From: Melitaea cinxia
Taxonomy: Eukaryota > Arthropoda > Insecta > Lepidoptera > Nymphalidae
Direction: 5' to 3'
Assembly (NCBI RefSeq): GCF_905220565.1
Contig: NC_059413.1
Coordinates: forward strand, 14,113,501-14,177,500
Length of the DNA stretch: 64,000 nucleotides
Below are positions 49,339 through 58,719 of this stretch, piece after piece (position 1 is the stretch's first letter; each line of letters starts with the position of its first letter). The notes below the pieces were generated by a model. It was not told the origin of the DNA and made no database searches. It worked only from the letters and a program-made list of their open reading frames with translations. A program made the translations under genes and the position numbers.

Positions 49339-52300
49339 CTGTAAAAATAAAAAGATAAAATCAATAATTCTTCGAGTAGGCTTCGAAAGCACTTCAGCAA
49401 TCGTTATTTTACAAATGAAAATTACATTTGTTTTTAATTAATTAATTATACGCTTCAGCCTGTAATATCCCACTACTGGGCATAGGCCTCTTTCCCCATG
49501 TAGGAGAAGGATCAGAGCTTAATCCACCAGGGTGCTCCAATGCGGGTTGGCGGATATATTCCCTACTATGAGTAACGATCGCTATCAGGTGTATATGATA
49601 ACAACCGGGACCGACGGCTTAACGTGCTTTCCGAGGCACGGTGGGGAGACCTCCAAGGACTGCACAAACACCCAGACCACGGCAAACACCTGTATGGCCA
49701 ATACAAATGTTGGTCATGTGCGGGGATCGAACCCGCAACCACCAGCGCAACAGGTACAGTCCATGGCTGTGACCGTTGCGCCAACGCGGCGTCAAATAAT
49801 TATAGTTAGAGTCAAAAAAGTATATAAACATATTAACGATTTAGTCAAAGGAGCACGGATTGTGTCGTCAACTAGATATTGGATGGAGAAAACACCAAGA
49901 AGATTAATCGGCGTGGTTGAGAAAAGTATATAATATACGTACATCCGGTGTTATACCGCAAAACTAGGCAGGATTCAAATAAAATCTAAGGTAAAACGCT
50001 TCGCTTATCCCAATCACTACTGATTCAGTTTCTGTTAATAATGGCTTTAGAACTAATATTGATTTCTCGTTTCTGTTCATCCGTAAATTTTGTAGTAAGT
50101 TTAATTAAATTGCTACAAAGTCAATTTCGCTGAAATAGTATTGAATAATTCACGACACATATATTTAAGAACGAGATGTTTAATACGACGTTTAAACGAG
50201 ATGTCAATACGATGTTTAAATACTTGTTTTTCTCGGGGACTTTAACGCCCACCACGAGCAGTGGTTGTTTCCGTACGAGAAAACATGCCACGCTGGGAGG
50301 GAGGCGCGCAAATTCGCGTTAGCACTCGATCTTACTCAGATGGTACAGGTTGCAACACGGGTACCAGATATTGCTAGCCATACAGCCAATTGCCTGGACC
50401 TTCTGCTGACTACAGATCCAGACAGACACTCGGTCTCAGTATCTGCCCCTCTAGGATCATCCGACCATTGTCTGGTGAAATCCATATCGACCGCCTCTCC
50501 TCCGGACAACTGTCCAAGGGGCACAAGAAGAGTGTGGCGATATGAGTTAGCGGACTGGGAAGAGATGCGGCATTTCTATGCATCTTTCCCTTGGCGGCAA
50601 GTCTGTTTTTCCTCGGGTGACCCCTCGTGTTCGGCTGAGGCAGTTGCGGGCGTGATTCGACAGGGAATGGAATTCTTTATACCATTCTCCGACATATCGC
50701 TCGACCACAAATCCCGACCTTGGTACAATGCTGAGTGCGCCCATGCTGAAGCCCTTAAAGAGTCTGCTTACAAAGCTTGGGTACAAGTCCGCGATGCCAA
50801 AGCTGGAGCGCGGAGGGTTCGCACGAGGAAGAAAGCTTTTAATTCAGCCGCCAAGTCCTGCAAACGGATATTACAAAAGGCCCGATTCGACCATATCCGT
50901 CGTATAGGCGCTAAACTTGCCTCCTACCCCCCTGGTAGTAAACAATTCTGGTCTCTGTCGAAGGCAGTAGAGTCCAATTTCTGCCGCCCTACATTGCCTC
51001 CTCTGCAGAAGCCTGATGGTTCGCTAGCTCACTCGGCAGTGGAAAAGGCAAACTTGTTTGCATCTCTCTTTGCGAGCAATTCGCGTCTTGACGCTAGCTC
51101 TACACAACCACCATCCTTGCCTCGATGTGACTCTTCTATGCAAGAGATCACGATCCACAATAAAGAGGTCCGTAGAGTTTTGCTGAACCTTGACGTGAAT
51201 AAGACTAGTGGACCTGACGGTATACCTGCGCGCGTCCTAAAGGCCTGTGCACCTGAGCTGTCTCCTGTTCTCACGCGCCTGTACCGCCTCTCTCTTCAAA
51301 CTAGAACGGTGCCAAAATCTTGGAAGCTGGCTAATGTGCAGCCAGTGCCCAAAAAGGGTAGCCGAGTGAATCCCTGCAACTACCGACCAATCGCCATCAC
51401 CTCCATGCCCTGCAAAGTCATGGAAAAGGTACTTAACAGCAAGTTGCTGAACTACCTAGAGGACAATGAACTCCTCAGTGACCACCAATACGGTTTTCGT
51501 CAGGGGCGGTCTACTGGAGATCTTCTGGTGTATGTCACACACTGCTGGGGCGAAGCCATTGAGAAACATGGTGAGGCGCTCGCTGTATCACTAGATATCT
51601 CGAAGGCCTTCGACAGGGTTTGGCACGCAAGTCTCCTTAGCAAACTTCCTGCTTACGGCATCCCTGTTGACTTTTGTAGCTGGATTTCAGACTTTTTGAG
51701 TGAACGGTCGATCAGAGTGGTCGTGGACGGCTGCTCCTCTGAACTGATGGATATAAATGCCGGCGTCCCTCAAGGTTCTGTTCTCTCTGCAACTCTTTTC
51801 CTGCTCCACATTAACGACATGCTACGACCAGGCATTGTTGGATACGCAGATGACAGTACGATTGTTGAGAGATATTTGTCCAGCGCAAAAGACAGCAGGG
51901 ACGTAATACGTTCTCAGAGAGAGGCCATGGTGGAACGAACAAATTCAATACTGGAGCAAGTATCCCAATGGGGTGATTGCAACCTGGTCACGTTCAACGC
52001 CGCCAAAACGCAGGCCTGTTTATTCTCCACCAAACGGAGTCCTTTCAACTTGACTCCTACTTTCCGTGGTACACCTGTCCATGTGTCCGATACCCTCGAC
52101 CTCCTTGGCATAGAGTTGAATTCTAACCTCAACTTTGGCAATTACATTGAGTCCAAAGCGCAAACTGCGGCCAGAAAGCTTGGCATCTTAAATAAGGTTA
52201 AGCGTTATTTCACGCCTAAACAGCTTCTTACGCTATACAAAGCTCAAATCCGATCGTGCATGGAATATTGTAGTCACTTGTGGGATGGCTTAGCTAAATA

Positions 52301-52750
52301 TCAACTCGCCACACTGGACTCAGTGGAACGCAGAGCCAAGCGGCTTATCGGTAATGCCAGTTTGGTGAAATCTCTTCATACTCTGGCTCACCGAAGAAAG
52401 GTTGCCAGTCTAACGGTCTTTTACAGGTTGTACTTTGGAGAGTGTGCCCTGGAGCTACACGAGCTCATACCCCCATCTCCTTTCTTCCATCGGACTTTCA
52501 GACGTACCGCAGGCTTTCATTCCTACCTGATTGATATACCTTTCATACGTACAAAGCGCTTCGAATCATCTTTTTTAATGCGCACAGCCAAGGAATGGAA
52601 TTCCCTGCCGGCGTCTGTATTTCCGAGTTCATATAACCCGAACATATTTAAAGCGCGAGTGAACAGGCTTCTTCTGGGCGAACTCGCTCCATCTTCGACC
52701 TCGTCTGTGCTCTAGGGCTAGACTGAGGTCAAGAGTAAGCCCATATCGTA

Positions 52751-52783
<33 letters not shown>

Positions 52784-55700
52784 AGATGTTAGTGATTAAA
52801 GAACGAGATGTTAAGACATAGTAGTGGTCTCTCTTATTTTTAAACGTCAAAAACGTCACTATAGACGGCGCCACGGTTCGCTTAAACCGAAAATAGAAAT
52901 CATCATATCAAGAATTTCGCTCTGGCGGGTACATCGTTCCATAGCTTAATTGGCTAGAGCGCCGACACGGTCAGTCGGAGACGCGGGTTCGAATCCTGCT
53001 GGAGCGGTCAATTTTTGATATGATATCAAAAAAATGTCAAAAACGTGTAAAATCCAGTCAAAGTCAGTATATAATGTAATTACTTTTTTTTTCGTTGTGA
53101 AATTGTAAAAAACATGTTTTATATATCTTAATCTATACTAAGCTATACTAATATTATAAGCCTGAAAAGTTTGTTTGTTCAAATGCGCTTATTTCAGGAA
53201 ATACTGGTTCGAATTAAAAAGTTCTTCTGAGTTGGATAGCCCATTTAAATAGGAAGGTTATGCTTTAAGAAGAAAGAGGGATATTTTTTCTCAAATTCAT
53301 CAGTTCAGCCTAATACAGTCCACTGCTGGACATAGGCCCCCACAAGTTCGCACAACAATGGAGTGGACTCATGTGTTTTGTCCTGAGTCATATTGTTTGG
53401 TTCCGTCGACATCCTCAGAGTGTGGAACATGTACGTCATAACAAATCCGTTAACAGATTTAAATTATTGAATATCTACAGATCGGTGCGATACTCCAGGG
53501 GAGATAAAGTGACGGTGGGCAGCAATGGAAGGATTCGAAATGTACTCGTAGATTCTTCTTAGAAGAATCGGAAATCAAGTCCACAATCACTTTTTTGATT
53601 ATTCTAAAATGATTGTCGTAAATAATTAACGTATTAATAGAACTTAACTTTATCATCATTTCAGCCGATCACAGTCCACTGCTGGACATAGGCCTCCATA
53701 GGTTCACGCCAAAAATGGCGTTAACTCCTGTGTTTTGCCCATAGTCACCATGCTGGGCAGGCAGATTGGTGATCGCGGGGCTAGCTTTGTCGCACCGAAG
53801 ACGCTGCTGCCCGTCTTCGGCCTGTGTATTTCAAAGCCAGCAGTTGGATGGTTATCCCACCATTGGTCGGCTTTTCCAGTTACAAGGTGGTAGTGGAACT
53901 GTGTTATCCCTTAGTCGCCTCTTACGACATCCACGGGAAGAGAGAGGGTGGCTATATTCTTAATGCCGTAACCACACAGCAGTTTTCTCAAATTAATGCA
54001 GGTAAAACCGCGGGATAGTAACAATTATATTGAATAATACCAGCTGACACCTTAGCACAAATAAAGGCGTTTTCGGATGCAGGATTCAGATTCTACTCAA
54101 TCAGCTTTCTCCTACTGGGGCCCGTTGAGTGTATAAGATTTATTTGACTTATTCATCTTACTATTAGAATTTTACTTTGTACCGTTTATATCCGCATTAC
54201 CTTACTGATGAATAAAATAATTTCAACCTTCAAGTTTACGATCTTTGAAATAAAGTAGATAACGTTTTATTGGCGTTATCACTAAAATATATATTTTCAG
54301 GACTCCCTTATGACCTTCAGACGAAACGAGCTGACTGACCATTAAAAACTCCATAAAACGAACCAAGGAAACAGCCATAAAACGAATTGCTTAATCCCTA
54401 AATTAGTCATAAATGTTTATTTTGATATAACTTTATTTTTATTTATTGTTAGTTTTATTTAGATAAATTAATAGAGTCTTAAATGTTCCTTTTTTCTTTA
54501 CCTTACCTTACTAAATATACCCTGCGCGCGTCTCTACGCTTTTTTTGGTCGTACTAACTCAGAAACATTTGCGGGCTCATGCACAACACTTTGCTGAAGA
54601 TCATGACATGATCAAATGCATAGTTTACGATTCTACAAAGGACATACAAACTTTCTTTTATATATATAGATATATATATATACATATAGTTGATTTATTG
54701 TTATATATATATATATATATATATATAGAACAATCTCAATCAAAATATAAAGCAAAATTTTGTTCTATTTCACATATTTGTCTTTTGCGCTTAGTGTATA
54801 ACTTTTGCTTCTAATAAAGACTAACGTTTCGTTTATAGCTTAGTATTTGTATGTATATTATTTTATATTGATTTATGATATGTCTCTTGCATGTACAACT
54901 ACGCGCAGTTTATTATTGACTAGCTTTCGACCCGCAGCTTCGGCCGTGTAAGTAAAATTTTGGCAGCTCTATTTTTTCTGTCATAATATAGGTTTATATA
55001 ACGCAACTAATGATAGCGCAGTATTCTACCAGTTAAAGTAATTTCTAGTTTATCCATAACAAACAAACAAACAAGAAATCAAATTTTTATCTTTACAGTA
55101 TTCGAAAAGATATAGATAAAAAATATATGCTTTACAAAGTATTACGTGACTAACAACAAAAAAAAAAATGGTTTCATAGTTTATTTAAAGGTAAATTAGC
55201 TAAAAGCGTAGATATACGGTTACACGTTGACCGGAGCTTGACCCCGACAACCTTCGAAGTTAATTTTAAGTATTATGTTGTACAAGCACGAAAATGTTCA
55301 AACTTTATGAACTTCGTAAAAAATATAGTCTTACTAGCTGACCTCGCAACGTTGTTTTGCCATATATGTTATTAACACCCTTAATACTCCCCTTGATAAC
55401 TTAGGGGTATGAAAAATAGATGTTGGCCTATTCTCAGACCTACCCGATATCCACACAAAATTCCATAAAAATCGGTTCAACCGTTTCGGAGGAGTATGTT
55501 AACTAACATTGTGACACGAGAATTTTATATATAAGATGTTCTTTATAAGTAAAAATAAATCTCTAATTGTGTTACTTAGCGCAAATGTCAATAATGGATC
55601 AATGCCGTTCTGTAGTACAAGCTTTGTAGAGGAAAAAAATAAAAATTTCAGATAACATTATAACAAATTCAATTTCACGCTTTTGAATACACAGGACAAA

Positions 55701-58326
55701 GTCCATTATATAATCAGAAAGTAAATTATATAACATTTTATGTAATATTAAATATGTATTTTATGTAATATTAAATATGTATTATATAATATTTTATGTT
55801 ATAGTTATTGATATTTCGAAGAAAATATGAATAGAATAAATAAGTGGAAAATTACCAGCGTTTCAGTAGTTTATATGTTATCTGAGCATGTTACATCACG
55901 ATTTATAAATCGTTATTGGCACCCACAGGACTTTTTTTTTATTTGTGCGGGGCCGCAAGATATATTATTATCAAAGTACTGTAACATTTTTAATGGTAAT
56001 AATTTATTGACGTGACAACGTCTAATAAGTCGATGAACGCCGGCTGCATGCACGGAAAAGGATGACGTATTGTAGCGCTACGCTCATTGTCCCGTTACGC
56101 TCATTGTATGCTTGCACCGCATCTACCTCTCATCCACTCGATTGGCCTATGCGTCCGAGGATATGTTTTGTTATGAACGTCATAACACGTCAAATTCAGT
56201 CAATCACGTTAAACTATCGTCCGTCGTCGTAATTTTACTTGACACAACAAAAAAAATTGTTACCTATTCCTTTAGTTTCTTTTTCGATTTCGACACATAT
56301 TTTTGCGGATTTTAGTTCAGAGCTTTAATTACTATTAGTATTACTAATTAATAAATAAATTGATATGGTTTAAAAACTTTAATTTAAAAAGTTTTATTTC
56401 AAAATGTTAAAAAATGTAATTACCATTGTTGCAATTAGTAACGAAAATTTTTGTACTGTTTGCAGATTGCTTTTTGTTTTCATTTGTTTGGGATTAATTT
56501 AAACCCTTTGTGATTGGATTATTTAAATAAAACGTGTTTTCCAATCAATCGTTTTATTTGTGAGCAAGTTTTGTACACCGCGAATGTTTAGTTTTATTAA
56601 ACTATAACTTGGTCACAATATTTAAAAAAAAATTAACTATACTTAGTATATTCATGTTCTAAATTAAAATATTACGTCATAAGCCCTTAAAATAAGACTT
56701 ACGTTATAAATAAATATTGTGTCCAAAATGTAAGGCATATATTTTAAAATTCATTATTTAAGATGATTTTTAATATTTATTTTTATAAATTAAAAAAGCG
56801 ACCGATTTGAAAAGCGACCACTTGTGATAAATGCCTCAATAACATTAAATACGTAACTTATGAGTTACGTAAATTACTAATTAATATTTAAGCATTATCG
56901 TTCAAGAGGGATAGTGGTTAATACGTCAAGATTTTAAATTAAAATTAATGTCAAAAGTTGAAATAAATACCATGAAATTAATTTTCTCTCTGTTTTTGGC
57001 AAGTAAATAAATAATTATATTCTTACACTGTAATCGGATAGTCTCTGCCTCTTCGCGTCTCTGCTCAGAAGATCATACAGCAGAAGCAACCTTAAGTTAG
57101 AAGATGAAAGCTTCCCTTTAGTGGAGACCTCACTTGGCCCAGTACCCCTTAACCCCTCCCAAACATCAATGAGTCTATCATCATCAGGATCGTTAGCCAT
57201 TCTTATCATATCTCTCACATTCTGTGATAAATATTGCAAGTTCTCCTCATTGATTTCATCATAGCCATCTGAACGACTGGAAACCTTAAGATCTGTATCA
57301 TAAGGTAGAAGGTGATGAGATAGGTTTGGAAGAGGCTCCAGAAGAGGTTTGACTTCTTCATTGTGAGCTGCCAGAAGCGGTTCTTCTGTTCTCTTCTCTT
57401 GCGGTTCTATGATCGTGTATTGTGAATTGTTTTCAAGGGGTAGAAGGACGTATGATGGTGATTTTGGTATCACTCGGTCTGAAGGTTTGGGTGGTGATGG
57501 CGGTGCGTACAGTCCTGGTTTGTGGAATGGTGTGGTAACGTCTCTGAAAAAGTATTAAATTTTATTTGACGAGTGTCTTCTATAAAAAGGTAGTTATTTT
57601 TTTTTCATTTATCGTTTTGAATCGATATAAATAAAACTTGAAAATATTATTACAAAATAAGCAATATAGAAAAAAAAAACATAATTTGAGATTTACCAAA
57701 TTTCCCTTACAAAAAAATGTTTATGATGCTCATGTAAAGTAAGAAGAAGACTAAACGGACGCAGAGATATTTATAGGAAAATATATAACTAAGAAAATGA
57801 TCACCATGAAGCAACCAAGAAGACTTCAAAGGCATAGAAATATTGTAAGAAAGATTTATGTACACTATAGCAATACTGAAGAAGAATAATAATTCTATGT
57901 CACAACTCATGCTGGTGTTGCTTGCTTGTATACCAGAAGCGATCTTTGACAAACAGCCATGATCGTGAGAATAGAAAAAAGGCCGGCGGTTTACCCTTGT
58001 GGAAATCAAAATGAACCGAGAACTGTATGAGATAAAAAAGACTAATAGGCCAAGAAAATAGGAACCATCACCTCGGAACAATAAACTTAATAAATACCAA
58101 AGTTCTTGGTTAGGCGGCAAAGAAATTTTGTAACGTACAGTGGGCTTTGGGTGACTGACGGTTTTTTAGTCGTGGTTGGTGGTTTCTTAGTCGTAGTGGT
58201 TGCGGTACCAGGTGGTACATCGTCTTTGACCTCGAACGCCATCTGGTCCGTAAGATGGGCTATTACTTGCATCGCGACGGGCAGGTAGGAGTCAGAGAGT
58301 TGAACCTGCTGCTTGGCTGAATGGAC
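49120..58326 (-). CDS. Gene B: unknown protein, at least 307 residues
   Basis: I do not recognise the family. Exons 58139-58326, 57027-57543 and 49120-49338 join in phase (two bases carried from the first, none from the second) and end at TAA. The first exon encodes a helical-looking segment (VQLSDSYLPVAMQVIAHLT) and a Thr/Lys/Pro linker (TTTTKKPPTTTKKP). The second has a Pro-rich part (APPSPPKPSD), an acidic, Leu-rich part and the run NLRLLLLYDLL. The last is a compact, helix-rich 72 residues. The linker suggests a secreted or surface protein. The 5' end is open: an in-frame ATG lies at 58345-58347, but the GTTACAG before 58326 also looks like an acceptor. The 7.7-kb intron carries a LINE in the opposite orientation. 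Confidence 0.65.
49452..49797 (-). mobile_element. tRNA-derived SINE (family S1), near complete
   Basis: On the minus strand it opens GCCGCGTTGGCGCAACGGTC (A box), then GGTTGCGGGTTCGATCCCCG (B box), then the shared body, and closes with TATTACAGGCTGAAG. It lies in the long intron of gene B. Several long frames in it (both strands) are shadows of the repeat; the same frames appear in the copy at 4172-4492. Confidence 0.75.
50225..52781 (+). mobile_element. 5'-truncated LINE, CR1/Jockey group
   Basis: The copy starts within the endonuclease domain at GGGGACTTTAACGCC (the GDFN motif) and runs through a long open frame to AATAAA at 52750-52755 and a 29-A run ending at 52781. The 5' truncation and poly(A) tail fit target-primed reverse transcription. 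No clean target duplication was found; AACGAGATGTT words occur on both sides but are also repeated locally. It lies in gene B's intron, opposite to that gene. Confidence 0.85.
50229..52715 (+). CDS. LINE polyprotein: endonuclease end and reverse transcriptase
   Basis: The protein copies element RNA into DNA at a chromosomal nick. The frame is open from 50220 to TAG at 52713-52715. The remains of the endonuclease domain show GDFNAHHEQW and later GSSDHCLV. Counting from the TTG at 50265, the reverse transcriptase shows SGPDGIP (315-321), NYRPIAITS (372-380), FRQGRSTGDL (411-420), motif A SLDISKAFDRVW (442-453), motif B AGVPQGSVLS (499-508) and motif C YADD (527-530). All catalytic Asp are present. 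The C-terminal part is uninterrupted to LGELAPSSTSSVL. The N-terminal endonuclease is missing, so the copy cannot be autonomous. Assignment to the CR1/Jockey group is from memory; the clade is uncertain. Confidence 0.85.
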   Translation, partial: FLGDFNAHHEQWLFPYEKTCHAGREARKFALALDLTQMVQVATRVPDIASHTANCLDLLLTTDPDRHSVSVSAPLGSSDHCLVKSISTASPPDNCPRGTRRVWRYELADWEEMRHFYASFPWRQVCFSSGDPSCSAEAVAGVIRQGMEFFIPFSDISLDHKSRPWYNAECAHAEALKESAYKAWVQVRDAKAGARRVRTRKKAFNSAAKSCKRILQKARFDHIRRIGAKLASYPPGSKQFWSLSKAVESNFCRPTLPPLQKPDGSLAHSAVEKANLFASLFASNSRLDASSTQPPSLPRCDSSMQEITIHNKEVRRVLLNLDVNKTSGPDGIPARVLKACAPELSPVLTRLYRLSLQTRTVPKSWKLANVQPVPKKGSRVNPCNYRPIAITSMPCKVMEKVLNSKLLNYLEDNELLSDHQYGFRQGRSTGDLLVYVTHCWGEAIEKHGEALAVSLDISKAFDRVWHASLLSKLPAYGIPVDFCSWISDFLSERSIRVVVDGCSSELMDINAGVPQGSVLSATLFLLHINDMLRPGIVGYADDSTIVERYLSSAKDSRDVIRSQREAMVERTNSILEQVSQWGDCNLVTFNAAKTQACLFSTKRSPFNLTPTFRGTPVHVSDTLDLLGIELNSNLNFGNYIESKAQTAARKLGILNKVKRYFTPKQLLTLYKAQIRSCMEYCSHLWDGLAKYQLATLDSVERRAKRLIGNASLVKSLHTLAHRRKVASLTVFYRLYFGECALELHELIPPSPFFHRTFRRTAGFHSYLIDIPFIRTKRFESSFLMRTAKEWNSLPASVFPSSYNPNIFKARVNRLLLGELAPSSTSSVL
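52857..53035 (+). mobile_element. Short copy of the tRNA-like foldback family
   Basis: It equals the 3' 180 or so bases of 16531-17000, from CACTATAGACGGCGCCACGG through the tRNA-like module to an A-rich end. The duplication GTCAAAAACGT lies at 52846-52856 and 53036-53046. The foldback part is absent, as in a 5'-truncated retroposed copy. Confidence 0.75.
52935..53007 (+). ncRNA. tRNA-like module, second copy
   Basis: It is identical to 16901-16973 except for one T-stem change (CCTGC for CCCGC), which keeps a G-U pair. Both Pol III boxes are intact and TTTTT follows at 53012-53016. C33 and anticodon GGT are again present. Confidence 0.55.
53302..53365 (-). mobile_element. RTE LINE 3' end fragment
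   Basis: It matches the LINE tail (TTCAGCCTAATACAGTCCAC, ACATAGGCCCCCACAAGTTC). The following sequence up to about 53545 has a LINE-like coding look (GGTGCGATACTCC, GGGATAAA-like) but was not assigned. Confidence 0.5.
53650..53985 (-). mobile_element. RTE-derived element, copy 9
   Basis: This is a full short form from TTATCATCATTTCAGCC to GCCGTAACCACACAGCAG. The start codon of the mini-ORF is changed to AGG and a TAA follows, but the frame from the junction through YVQQWT is otherwise kept. No clear target duplication was found. Confidence 0.75.
53986..57026. other. Part of gene B intron, AT-rich
   Basis: It holds a Helitron-like element (55334-55536), a repeat starting CTAGCTTTCGACCCGCAGC near 54921, and a TA microsatellite at about 54707-54726. 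No extra exon was found. Confidence 0.45.
55334..55536 (-). mobile_element. Helitron-like element type a
   Basis: Plus strand A/CTAGCTGACCTCGC ... TTATATATAAGA/T; 5' TC and 3' CTAG on the minus strand, inserted between A and T. Confidence 0.65.
57027..57543 (-). CDS. Gene B middle exon
   Basis: The acceptor on the minus strand is ATACTTTTTCAG, and the donor is GTAAGA after the codon AGT. Reading through the donor would reach a stop within five codons. It encodes about 172 residues in the frame carried from the exon at 58139. Confidence 0.75.
58139..58326 (-). CDS. Gene B upstream exon
   Basis: The donor GTACGT on the minus strand follows CCCACT. The exon encodes the Thr/Lys/Pro linker. Its upstream limit is uncertain: either an acceptor (GAATGTTACAG) at 58326 or translation from the ATG at 58345-58347, which would add seven residues. 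Confidence 0.6.
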
Positions 58327-58395
58327 CTGTAACATTCGAATAGACATTTTAAAAGATAGAGCAAGGAAAAGAAGATAGTTGAGGTAAAGTAGTAT

Positions 58396-58555
58396 GACGA
58401 CGCGTTGGTGCAGCGGTCATGGCACTGGCTATTGCGCTGGCGGTCGCGGGTTTGATTCTCGCTCACGACAGACATTTATGTCGGCCATATAGATTTTTGT
58501 CGTGGTCTGGGCGTTGTGCTTGTATATTGTATGTGTTTCCGGATCTGAGAGCCGT
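58396..58555 (+). mobile_element. tRNA-derived SINE
   Basis: It opens ACGACGCGTTGGTGCAGCGG (A box) and has GGTCGCGGGTTTGATTCTCG (B box), then a body with TCGTGGTCTGGGCG and TCCGGATCTGAGAGCCG. It is related to S1 in the head and distinct in the body. Confidence 0.65.
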
Positions 58556-58719
58556 TGAGTGTGAAGCGTTTATTAAAATTAATAATGAAGTATGGAAATT
58601 CCTTAAAACTTTTGGAGTTGGGAAAAGATGTCAGAAAATCAATCAGAATAATATTTATTTAAATCAATTTAATGAATATTTCTGCTCTTCCATCACTATT
58701 AATCACTGACATCATCACT

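Noticed and set aside
49532..49933. Frames on both strands at 49532-49933 and 4248-4625
   Set aside because: They are shadows of the tRNA-derived SINE S1; the same frames appear in both copies and cross the SINE head.
57707..58120. 137-residue minus-strand frame with hydrophobic stretches
   Set aside because: It lies in the intron between gene B exons, is built of AT-rich codons and is skipped by the in-phase splice junction.
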